A DNA stretch of 62,207 nucleotides from a virus: the IMG/VR virus record IMGVR_UViG_3300025141_000087, positions 1-62,207 of that record; one strand, 5' to 3'. This document shows, piece by piece, positions 17,652-24,589 of this stretch. How positions within the stretch are numbered: position 1 is the stretch's first letter; every line of letters begins with the position of its first letter. The position numbers were made by a program, and so were the translations under genes. Below the pieces are notes generated by a model. It saw only the letters and a list, made by a program, of their open reading frames with translations. It did no database searches and had not been told where the DNA came from.

Positions 17652-18653
17652 TTAAGAGATACCAGCTAAAGTTTTCCAACGATCTTTAACTGGATCTAGT
17701 TTCTTTGTCTCACTGTTACGGCGAGGCAAAGTTGTTGAAGAGCGTTGAATTACTTCGCTTAGTGATTTTGGAGTTCGCTTGCGCGAAGCTCCCACAGCGC
17801 TTTGAAGCGTTTCATAAATAACTTTTGCTTCTTCAACCGAATCAGCCTTAGACAGAGCTTCGACAATTTTATTTCTTTGTCGCTCATTCAGGGAGGTGCC
17901 ACCCAAAACACGATTCGTGTACAAAAGCTTAGCATTTGAAAGATTTACTTCTTCAAGTTTTTCTTTCAACTGCATAAGCAAGTTCTTATATTTTTTGTTT
18001 TTCTCTAAAAGTTTGTCATTTTTTGAAGTTAAAGATTCAGCTTTTTTGAGATACTCTTTTTCTCGCGCAAGTGGAAGTGGATTTTCTTCTTCTTCCAGCT
18101 CTTCCTCTTCAGCTTCTTGCGCAAGAGCGATGTCCGCATTTTCTTTATCACGTATACTATTCGAACCACCTCCAGGAACGCCAGATGGAACTTGTTTGAT
18201 ATCAACTGTCAAGGCTTCAAGAATATCGGCTAAATCTTCTTCGCTCAACTCAATTTCTCCACCTGTTTCCTCTTCCTCCTCTTCTTCTAATTCTTCAGCC
18301 AAATCTTCTCTATCAATTAGTTCATCAGGATTCATGTCCTCGTCTTGAAGATCTTCTGCTAATTTTGTTAGATCAATGTCCACTACTTCACCAGCCGAAG
18401 GACAAGGACATAGATCAGTTCCTTCTGTGGCTGCAGATGGTACATCAGGGGTTTCTTCTTCAGATTCCTCATCTTCCATGCCTCCCATTTCTTCTTCCGC
18501 AAAAGGATCCTCCACTGGCTGTTCCAACAAAGAGCTAACAGCCTCTTTGATCTCGTGAGAATACTTCTCAACAATCGCTGATTCAGCATTTTTTAACGCT
18601 GCTTCTTTCAAAGCTTCGGCATCAATAATAGCCTGTTCTAACATTTCTGACAT
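17652..18653 (-). CDS. 22: Prohead core scaffold protein, gp22-like
   Basis: A 333-residue, very acidic, mainly helical protein with Glu-rich blocks (EEEEEETGGE, EEELEEEENPLPL) and a coiled-coil segment at about residues 195-245 (KNDKLLEKNKKYKNLLMQL). It lies immediately before the major capsid gene, the place of gp22 in T4, where the main scaffold fills the prohead and is digested by gp21. Several (L/I)-x-E sites are visible. The C-terminus, DRWKTLAGIS, is similar to the ends of two small proteins at 21490-22257. T4 gp22 is 269 residues. AGGAG precedes the ATG, and the inverted late-like motif lies 29 bases upstream. Confidence 0.85.
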   Translation of the reverse strand: MSEMLEQAIIDAEALKEAALKNAESAIVEKYSHEIKEAVSSLLEQPVEDPFAEEEMGGMEDEESEEETPDVPSAATEGTDLCPCPSAGEVVDIDLTKLAEDLQDEDMNPDELIDREDLAEELEEEEEEETGGEIELSEEDLADILEALTVDIKQVPSGVPGGGSNSIRDKENADIALAQEAEEEELEEEENPLPLAREKEYLKKAESLTSKNDKLLEKNKKYKNLLMQLKEKLEEVNLSNAKLLYTNRVLGGTSLNERQRNKIVEALSKADSVEEAKVIYETLQSAVGASRKRTPKSLSEVIQRSSTTLPRRNSETKKLDPVKDRWKTLAGIS

Positions 18654-18681
18654 TTAATTAACTCCTAGAAAAATATGCATA

Positions 18682-18691
18682 AATAAATAGT
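18682..18691 (-). promoter_or_regulatory. Candidate phage promoter motif ACTATTTATT
   Basis: The coding strand reads ATACTATTTATTTATGC, 29 bases upstream of the scaffold start at 18653. It would lead the scaffold-capsid unit, which ends at the terminator at 15746. The rest of the 119-base gap (to 18772) holds no other signal that I can see. Confidence 0.45.
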
Positions 18692-18772
18692 ATGTTTGAA
18701 CAGTAAATGACATTTTATATTTTATTCCAATTTCTTAATTCTTTCTTATATATATTCAATATGCTGAAGATT

Positions 18773-20761
18773 TTAATCCATTCCATAATATTCAATGATG
18801 ACAGTTAATGTGCCAGCGGATGAATTAGTTGTGCCGTTTCCTGTACCAGCATTACAAATGTATACATACTGATCTGAAGAGCCGTTTCTTACAGTGTCCC
18901 TGCATATCCAAACTTCTTTTGGATCATTTTTCAAATCAATATCTTCTGCGCTGGCGCTGTCTGTACTATCAGTATTTGTTACTCCGGCGCCTAGTAATTC
19001 AGTTCCGGAAGAAATAGAAGAATCCGCGTTGGTTCCAGAAGTTGCAGACATTTGAACATTTACTGCGTGTGTCGACAGATTGCTTGCAGTTTTTACCACG
19101 GCAACAACGCTTGTTATAATAGCGTTCGCTGGAATTTTAACTGCCGGTAGTTCAACAATAACTGTATTGTCGCCGCTATCAGCATATCTAATGTCCTGAT
19201 CGATAGTAATAATATGTTTACCAGAACCAATACTAAATAGACCGCCGGCAGGGGTCATAGCGATGTCGCCGTCAGGGGAAATTGTTAAGTGGCCGGCGGT
19301 TCCGCCGCTATCTTCAGTAAGTATTGTCGTTGCGCCGTTGGCTGTAGTGGCAATTGCAAAGTAGTTGTCTGTGTTGTCGGCACTCTCAATTACTAGGTCG
19401 TACGACGACGCCGCGTCGGGTGTGTTGAGTATCATGCCGATGTTTGTATCAGCGCCCGTAGCGACGGCGCTGACTCCTATGCAAAAAGACGTGCCATTGG
19501 TGTGACCGGTGGCGGTGAATCGTCCGCCCGTACAGATTCCAAACCCGGCGTCTTCGGCATAAGAAAATGTAGCAGCTGCGTTGATACCGGACAAGAAGTT
19601 AACTCCGTCTGTGGCTGTTGTGTTGTCCACCGAGCAATAGATGCCAGTAGTAAAATTGGGGCCCTCGCCCATGCCCGGATAGTTCCCGGCCGTAGATGCA
19701 CCTGTTTTATCAACATCAACATGAAGACCAATTACGTTGGCGAGGTCTGTGTCAGAATAGTTTTTATCTATACTCATGCCAGTGGTGCCGCCATCAGACT
19801 GAACATGCAAAGCAATCGCGCCTGTTGCAGAGGCATTTTCTTGTACAATTTCAACAGTGTTCCTGGTGCTAGTATTTGAAGAATCATCCTCAACGTACAA
19901 AGCATTTCCAGTTGTTAGGCCGGCAGATGTTATGCTAACCTCACCTCCGGAGGTAATTACCAATGCAGGCGCTGTGCCTAGAGTGCCGTTGCCATTTTCA
20001 ATGATAAGTTTATCACCGTCGCTGTCATCGCAGCCAATAGCCCATAAGGTGCCGCCGCCAAGTTGAAATTCAATTTTTGGATCCCCGTTGGCGGCAGTGT
20101 TGTTAATTTTGAGAGCAGTGTTGGCGCCGTCGCCCTTTAATTCAAGACCAACGTTGTGATCATGTGTCATAGTAATATCTGAGTCGGCGCCAAAATATAA
20201 TGCAGCCGCGTCGTGACCCAAGCCAACATCTCCTGAAATGCTTCCAAATGAATTGGCGCCGGCGCCCAAGGACCAATCAATAACTCCGTCATCGCTGTCG
20301 CCACGAATTTCAAAGCCAGTTGTAACAGTGCCATCGTATTCAGCAACGCTCATACGGAGCTTGCCTCTTTCTGTCCCGTTAGAAGCGTCACCAATAAAAG
20401 TAGTGATTCTAGCAAACTCTTCTTGCTCTCCAGCATCATTATCGCCATACCAACTTATTGTTCCAATATTATCATCGTCTGCGGCTGTTCCAGCTGATCT
20501 ATCTTTCTTGAGCGTCAGCCAGGCACCGTTAATATCATTGGTGGTGTTCGTTATAGTAACATTTGGCTTGTTAGCGGTGGCCGATTCGAAAGTGGGCGCC
20601 TCGCCTTTTGAAGTAATAGAACCACTAACACCTAAAGTATTACTAAAATGTGCGGCTCCTGCAACTTCAAGACCTCCTGAGCCAGAAATTACTCCAGCGG
20701 TATCGACTGGCTGATCAACTGGGCTGGAATCAAATCCTCCACCTTTTCCAAAACTAGGCAT
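18773..20761 (-). CDS. Fibre-like beta-repeat virion protein (662 aa)
   Basis: A 662-residue protein rich in Gly, Asp, Thr and Asn with low-complexity beta character. The motif LYFGADSDITMTHDHNVGLE near residue 190 recurs in the 894-residue protein at 29359, and a weaker form is in the 1091-residue protein at 32114. The C-terminal 100 residues (YVYICNAGTGNGT, then LTVIIEYYG) also resemble the end of the 894-residue protein. These features suggest a trimeric appendage such as a fibre, spike or capsid-attached adhesin with a shared terminal domain. Its placement inside the head gene cluster, next to a putative decoration protein, leaves open whether it is a head or tail fibre. Confidence 0.62.
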   Translation of the reverse strand: MPSFGKGGGFDSSPVDQPVDTAGVISGSGGLEVAGAAHFSNTLGVSGSITSKGEAPTFESATANKPNVTITNTTNDINGAWLTLKKDRSAGTAADDDNIGTISWYGDNDAGEQEEFARITTFIGDASNGTERGKLRMSVAEYDGTVTTGFEIRGDSDDGVIDWSLGAGANSFGSISGDVGLGHDAAALYFGADSDITMTHDHNVGLELKGDGANTALKINNTAANGDPKIEFQLGGGTLWAIGCDDSDGDKLIIENGNGTLGTAPALVITSGGEVSITSAGLTTGNALYVEDDSSNTSTRNTVEIVQENASATGAIALHVQSDGGTTGMSIDKNYSDTDLANVIGLHVDVDKTGASTAGNYPGMGEGPNFTTGIYCSVDNTTATDGVNFLSGINAAATFSYAEDAGFGICTGGRFTATGHTNGTSFCIGVSAVATGADTNIGMILNTPDAASSYDLVIESADNTDNYFAIATTANGATTILTEDSGGTAGHLTISPDGDIAMTPAGGLFSIGSGKHIITIDQDIRYADSGDNTVIVELPAVKIPANAIITSVVAVVKTASNLSTHAVNVQMSATSGTNADSSISSGTELLGAGVTNTDSTDSASAEDIDLKNDPKEVWICRDTVRNGSSDQYVYICNAGTGNGTTNSSAGTLTVIIEYYGMD

Positions 20762-20781
20762 ATTAGTACGTTCTCCTCAAT

Positions 20782-21243
20782 CTAAGTTGTCCCATTATCA
20801 AGATCAGTTGTAAGGCCAGATCCTGTAAGATCATACATCTCACGTCCTTCAATACCAGTTAACGCTGCAAATAATTGAAAACCAGACCCAGCATTTAATG
20901 CTGTAATATATACTTCTTTACATTTAACAGGAAAGTTCATAGACTCTTCATCGCCATCCAGCTGAATATAATGGTGCGCGCTGATCACATTTGCTGAGCC
21001 CGGGCCATGGACAAGGCCACCATTTCCAGTTGTTGCAGCGGAACTAGTAGAATTAAAATGTACTCTTATTTTTGGGGTTGCGCCTGATCCGGATGCAATA
21101 ACTGTAAAACTATTTGTCACTCTTGGAAATTCAACTTTTACTTCTTGCGCGCCGCCGATATCAGCTGACCCAGTTATCCATGGTTGGCCAGAAACCATAT
21201 AAGCAGCTGAATTTCCTAATCCTGATTTATAATTATGTGGCAT
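20782..21243 (-). CDS. Small virion protein, possible capsid decoration (153 aa)
   Basis: A 153-residue beta-rich, Gly/Ser-rich protein beginning MPHNYKSGLGNSAAYMVSGQ, a start I remember from marine T4-like phage structural proteins. The middle and end read as a compact beta-sandwich (KVEFPRVTNSFTVIASGSG, KCKEVYITALNAGSGFQLFA). It lies between the fibre-like gene and bS21 in the head cluster and has a good GTAGGAG start site. The size, fold and location suit a capsid surface or vertex protein. This is inferred: no functional motif is visible and my family recollection could not be checked by search. Confidence 0.6.
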   Translation of the reverse strand: MPHNYKSGLGNSAAYMVSGQPWITGSADIGGAQEVKVEFPRVTNSFTVIASGSGATPKIRVHFNSTSSAATTGNGGLVHGPGSANVISAHHYIQLDGDEESMNFPVKCKEVYITALNAGSGFQLFAALTGIEGREMYDLTGSGLTTDLDNGTT

Positions 21244-21271
21244 ATTTTTCTCCTACTCACAGCTCTTTTTA

Positions 21272-21484
21272 TTAATTAGTTTCTTGTTTAGCTTTCAACT
21301 TGTCTAAGACAGCTTTTCTTCTCTTTTTAAGCCTTCTCTTAACTTCAGATGGTTTTTCATAATACCTTCTTTCTCTAGCCTCTTCAATGATTGTTTCTTT
21401 CTTTACTTTCTTTGTGAATCTTTTTATTGCTCTCTCAATATTTTCGCCTTTTCGAATAACTGTCTCTACATTGATTGATTTCAT
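21272..21484 (-). CDS. rpsU: Ribosomal protein bS21 homologue
   Basis: From the ATG at 21484 the product has 70 residues, the usual bS21 length. A longer frame from 21514 exists, but the chosen ATG has AAGGA eight bases upstream and lies just past the preceding stop. The sequence follows bS21 throughout: ENIERAIKRFTKKVKKETII, then EARERRYYEKPSEVKRR and a Lys/Arg-rich helix. E. coli bS21 has the equivalent FYEKPTTERKR. In the cell bS21 sits at the mRNA exit side of the 30S subunit near the anti-Shine-Dalgarno sequence and aids initiation. Phage copies are known in pelagiphages and viral metagenomes; a role in steering host ribosomes to phage mRNA is suspected. Confidence 0.9.
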   Translation of the reverse strand: MKSINVETVIRKGENIERAIKRFTKKVKKETIIEEARERRYYEKPSEVKRRLKKRRKAVLDKLKAKQETN

Positions 21485-21489
21485 ATTTC

Positions 21490-21924
21490 TTATCCTTCTG
21501 CCAATGTTTTCCACATATTAGCATTTTTCATAAAGCCTGATATATCGACTCCAGGATCACTTGGGTCAACACCGGAGAGGGCGGACTGTGGCGAAGTTGT
21601 ATCTCCTGGAGTTCCAGCGTTTGCTATTGGGGCTGTGCCTTCAAACAAATCAACTCCGTTATAAGAGCTTTTACCAATAGCATCTAGCATCTTTTTTCTT
21701 GTTTCGTTTATCTTTTTAGATTTCTTTTGTTTTTCTTGCAGTTGCATTTTATTAATTTTATCTTCGTTATCTTGTTTTTGCTCAACAACTAATTGCTGTG
21801 TTCCTCCGAGGCCTTTTACAACTTCAGCGATGACACTAGATAAAATACCTTCCTCAAAAAGAGTTTCCTTTACGCATTCTTTAATAAGTGGTTTTAACAC
21901 TTTTTTAAGATCTGTCTTTTTCAT
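21490..21924 (-). CDS. Small candidate internal head protein with terminal motifs (144 aa)
   Basis: A 144-residue, helical, charged protein. The N-terminus LKKVLKPLIKECVKETLFEE is an amphipathic helix of the kind seen in three other small proteins here (21928, 40053, 40488) and contains sites matching the T4 prohead protease rule (IKE, LFE). The C-terminus ends MWKTLAEG, like the scaffold's RWKTLAGIS. A coiled-coil stretch and a flexible middle (APIANAGTPGDTTSPQSALS) lie between. It is placed between bS21 and another small protein, just after the protease gene. A minor prohead core or packaged internal protein is a reasonable guess; no enzymatic motif is seen. Confidence 0.65.
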   Translation of the reverse strand: MKKTDLKKVLKPLIKECVKETLFEEGILSSVIAEVVKGLGGTQQLVVEQKQDNEDKINKMQLQEKQKKSKKINETRKKMLDAIGKSSYNGVDLFEGTAPIANAGTPGDTTSPQSALSGVDPSDPGVDISGFMKNANMWKTLAEG

Positions 21925-21927
21925 TAC

Positions 21928-22257
21928 TTAACCTTTTAAAATCCCAGCCATTTTTTTCCAACGTGAGAAAGTGTCAGACTCTTGAAGTGGAAGCGCTAAT
22001 TGTTTTGGCTCCCTTGCAGGTTTAGTTGCAGGTGGCTTTTCGGACTTGCCTAATCCTTTGACACCTCCAGTTACACTTCCAAGTTTGGAAACCCAATGTT
22101 TAATTGTGTCCCACATGCCTTCAGTAACAACGCCTTCATTGAGCTGGTTTTCAAATTTTTTCAAATCATGAATCATTCTCTCTAAAAGAAGGTATGTTTC
22201 AATTTCTTCTTTAATAACCCGTTTAATTGACTTTTTTGCAACTTTGTCATTCGACAT
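21928..22257 (-). CDS. Small candidate internal head protein with terminal motifs (109 aa)
   Basis: A 109-residue basic protein lying one base after the protease gene and three before the 144-residue gene. The N-terminus has the helix KKSIKRVIKEEIETYLLLE with an IKE site, and the C-terminus is SRWKKMAGILKG, close to the scaffold's RWKTLAGIS. A Pro/Lys-rich linker (KSEKPPATKPAREPKQL) separates the parts. The shared ends with the scaffold, and the location beside the protease, suggest a core or internal protein assembled into the prohead. The function is unknown otherwise. Confidence 0.65.
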   Translation of the reverse strand: MSNDKVAKKSIKRVIKEEIETYLLLERMIHDLKKFENQLNEGVVTEGMWDTIKHWVSKLGSVTGGVKGLGKSEKPPATKPAREPKQLALPLQESDTFSRWKKMAGILKG

Positions 22258-22258
22258 T

Positions 22259-22870
22259 CTATTTGTTCCTTAATATATTATTTAATGCACGGTTTATTCG
22301 GTCTGCTTTTGTGAATATATCTTTTGTAACATTTTCATGAAGTTGTCTTGGTGTCATATAAGCACCAGTTGTTGAAGGTTCTGAAACCATATCAAAACAA
22401 ATCAGTTGAAAATCATCTTCGACCATTGTATTTCCTTCAGATTCGTGAACTGAGCCCATTCCTCTCGAAGAAATGCCAAGTTTTACTCCAGCATTTACAA
22501 GTTCTTTTAATACTTGACCAGAAGGAGTATTAAGAACTTGAATTTTCCCCATTACAGCGCCCTTGTCCCACCAAATATCAGTTACAAGGTGAGAAGCATT
22601 CTTTAAATTAATAACTGAATCATCGGGATGGTCAAGTTCGCCTAATGCTCTTCGTTCTTTTACAAGTTTTTTATAATTATTCGTTTCTCTCTCAAGAATG
22701 GGGCCGGGATAGACGCGCCCATTACCATTTCTGGTATCTGCCCTCTGCATAACACCACTAAGGAACACATGACCTTCTTTAACCATTTTCTTTTCGGCTT
22801 CAGTTAGGAAATCTTGACAAACGCCGCCTTCACAAAGTTCATAGTATTCTCTTAATAGCAATTTTGACAT
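22259..22870 (-). CDS. 21: Prohead core protease, gp21-like
   Basis: I chose the ATG at 22870 (203 residues, MSKLLLREYYELCEGGVC), which has AAAGGA eight bases upstream; an in-frame ATG at 22915 would add 15 residues. Conserved features are NGNGRVYP near residue 48, GELDHP with the likely catalytic His81, and LGISSRGMGS with the likely nucleophile Ser near 134-135, then LICFDMVSEPS. This is the T4 gp21 family of serine proteases with a herpes-protease-like fold. It digests scaffold and trims capsid subunits during prohead maturation. T4 gp21 has 212 residues. The order portal, small proteins, protease, scaffold, capsid follows T4. Confidence 0.93.
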   Translation of the reverse strand: MSKLLLREYYELCEGGVCQDFLTEAEKKMVKEGHVFLSGVMQRADTRNGNGRVYPGPILERETNNYKKLVKERRALGELDHPDDSVINLKNASHLVTDIWWDKGAVMGKIQVLNTPSGQVLKELVNAGVKLGISSRGMGSVHESEGNTMVEDDFQLICFDMVSEPSTTGAYMTPRQLHENVTKDIFTKADRINRALNNILRNK

Positions 22871-22918
22871 AGTCACGATCCTTTGCAGCACCTTCTCACT
22901 GGCTGCAGCATCCATTTA

Positions 22919-23215
22919 TTATCTGTCCAAATGTTTAAATTCATGTTTAACTCCGTTGTCTCCAAATAGTGTACATAAGATATAAGATGTTCCAGAACTC
23001 AAACATCCTAATAGAAAATAATTAACAATATTATTATCAAATATAAATAGTTCTGTATACCTGTTTATGCCTACTAAAAATACACCAACCCAGAATCCCA
23101 CACACATGGGACAATGGAAGAAATGATGTTCTGGTCTTATTTTATCGAATACTGAACCATACACCAAAATTTGCGTTAAACCGTAAGCACAAAGAATAAA
23201 ATATATTAGCCCCAT
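22919..23215 (-). CDS. Small membrane protein with CPMC motif in the head cluster
   Basis: A 98-residue hydrophobic protein with three likely membrane helices: LIYFILCAYGLTQILVYGSV at the N-terminus, MCVGFWVGVFLVGI near residues 37-50 and YFLLGCLSSGTSYILCTLF near 66-84. HCPMCVGFW resembles the Cys-rich turn of small DUF1360-type membrane proteins, whose role is not known. It begins two bases after the upstream stop, within the head-assembly operon. T4 prohead assembly starts on the inner membrane, so a membrane-anchored assembly factor is conceivable, but that is speculation. A copy of the TATAAATAGT decamer lies inside the gene at 23042-23051. Confidence 0.7.
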   Translation of the reverse strand: MGLIYFILCAYGLTQILVYGSVFDKIRPEHHFFHCPMCVGFWVGVFLVGINRYTELFIFDNNIVNYFLLGCLSSGTSYILCTLFGDNGVKHEFKHLDR

Positions 23216-23216
23216 T

Positions 23217-23765
23217 TTAATACCTGTAAAATGATGTCATACCATAAGGACCGCGAATATATCCCGGGATAAGAGATCCTTTTCTTTCTTCATGCGGGAC
23301 TTCTCCAAGTTCTGTTGAATCTTCTGAGCTTGGATCTGTCAATTGTTCTATTTCGTCCTCTTCATCATATCCATATATGGCATAAAATTCTTTTTCTTCT
23401 TTTAAGTATTCCCATATATTATACAATGCGGAGTCTATAGCGCTTATCTCTTCATTTATCGATACAGCAAGTTTAGCTTCTAACGACCCATAAATATTAC
23501 CACCTTGAATATTTGCAAGTTCTACGACACCTCTCTTTCTTAAGAAAGAAAACAATCTTTCTTGGGCTTCATATACTTGATCTGAAAAATTCTTTTTAGC
23601 CAATGCTAAAACCTTTTGAGTTGCTGGTATTATAACAATATCTATTTCTTTATGATCAAAAATCATTACGTTGCCATCAAGACTTTTTCTAGCATTTAAA
23701 CTAATAGTTTCCTGAACGGGCTCCATGTTGGCGGCCAATTTATTTATTGTAATATTAATAGCCAT
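23217..23765 (-). CDS. Unassigned head-cluster protein (182 aa)
   Basis: A soluble 182-residue protein between portal-proximal and protease-proximal genes. The first 125 residues look folded (beta start KSLDGNVMIFDHKEIDIVI, then helices), and the last 50 are acidic and Pro/Ser-rich (DEEDEIEQLTDPSSEDSTEL), ending in a Tyr-containing tail. No catalytic or binding motif is recognised. Two bases separate it from the genes on either side of its operon, so it is certainly co-transcribed with head genes. A minor head or prohead component is the likeliest reading. Confidence 0.65.
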   Translation of the reverse strand: MAINITINKLAANMEPVQETISLNARKSLDGNVMIFDHKEIDIVIIPATQKVLALAKKNFSDQVYEAQERLFSFLRKRGVVELANIQGGNIYGSLEAKLAVSINEEISAIDSALYNIWEYLKEEKEFYAIYGYDEEDEIEQLTDPSSEDSTELGEVPHEERKGSLIPGYIRGPYGMTSFYRY

Positions 23766-23767
23766 TA

Positions 23768-24589
23768 TTAACTTTTAATCTCTTTTACTAAATCTTGAAT
23801 TTTCAAAACTTTATTTATTAAAGCTTTATCAATTTTTTCTTTTTTAAAGTTTTCTAGAATACTCATAACTTCTTTTGTTTTTGTCAACATGTCTAAATCA
23901 TCTTGAACTTCTTTCATGTCCAAAGCACTTGAAATGTTTTCTTTGAGTCTGGTTATTTCTTCATTTAAATAAACTTTTAATTCTATACCATTATCTAAAA
24001 AAGAAGTGATGTATTTATTTAAAAGTGTTTTCTGTTCTTCTAGCAATTTTTCTGAATATTTGCCATTAAATCTCTTAACAAAAGACTTATAGACCAAATT
24101 ACCCATAGTTTTCATATTTGTATCTTCTTTCTTGTTTCCATAAGTTAGTCTTCCAAATATATTTTGCTCAAGCAAAATTTTCTTCTTAATTGAATTAATA
24201 TTGAAAACTTGATAAATCGTTGCTAAATCTTTATAGTTTGGTACGAAGTTTGAAAAGATTGATTTTGATACTATTTTATTAATTTTGTTAATTAATTTAG
24301 TTTGTTCAGCAAACAATCTTTTTTTATCAATGGTAGAATGCTCTTTCTTAACTTCAAAAATTAATTTTTCTGCCATGTTTGGAGACAGACCATATGTCTC
24401 ATTTAAAGTACTATAAAGTTTTAATTCACGATAAAGAAGAGTGTCTTCGTTAAAATGTTCTTTGATAACTAAGATGATCTGATCTTTGTTTTTGTCATCT
24501 TTATTAATAATCGACTTTGTTAGTTCTCTTATCAAAGATTCATAAAGAAAAGCAGTATTACGCTTCTTGTTGTGTTTTAGTTTCATCAT
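23768..24589 (-). CDS. Helical head-cluster protein overlapping portal (273 aa)
   Basis: A 273-residue, Lys-rich and almost entirely helical protein with coiled-coil tendency. It overlaps the last 32 bases of the portal gene. GGAG and AAAGG lie shortly before its two consecutive ATGs (24589 and 24586), inside the portal frame. The start KLKHNKKRNTAFLYESLIRE is distinctive but I know no function for it. A helical protein made in step with the portal could be a portal-associated core protein or assembly chaperone. The motif ACTACTTATA occurs 70 bases upstream, inside the portal gene, and may be chance. Confidence 0.65.
   Translation of the reverse strand: MMKLKHNKKRNTAFLYESLIRELTKSIINKDDKNKDQIILVIKEHFNEDTLLYRELKLYSTLNETYGLSPNMAEKLIFEVKKEHSTIDKKRLFAEQTKLINKINKIVSKSIFSNFVPNYKDLATIYQVFNINSIKKKILLEQNIFGRLTYGNKKEDTNMKTMGNLVYKSFVKRFNGKYSEKLLEEQKTLLNKYITSFLDNGIELKVYLNEEITRLKENISSALDMKEVQDDLDMLTKTKEVMSILENFKKEKIDKALINKVLKIQDLVKEIKS

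Noticed and set aside
23042-23051. TATAAATAGT inside the membrane protein gene (and a similar site at 24659-24668 in the portal gene)
   Set aside because: Both are inside genes and 70 or more bases from any start; in AT-rich sequence such matches are expected by chance, so I did not list them as promoters.
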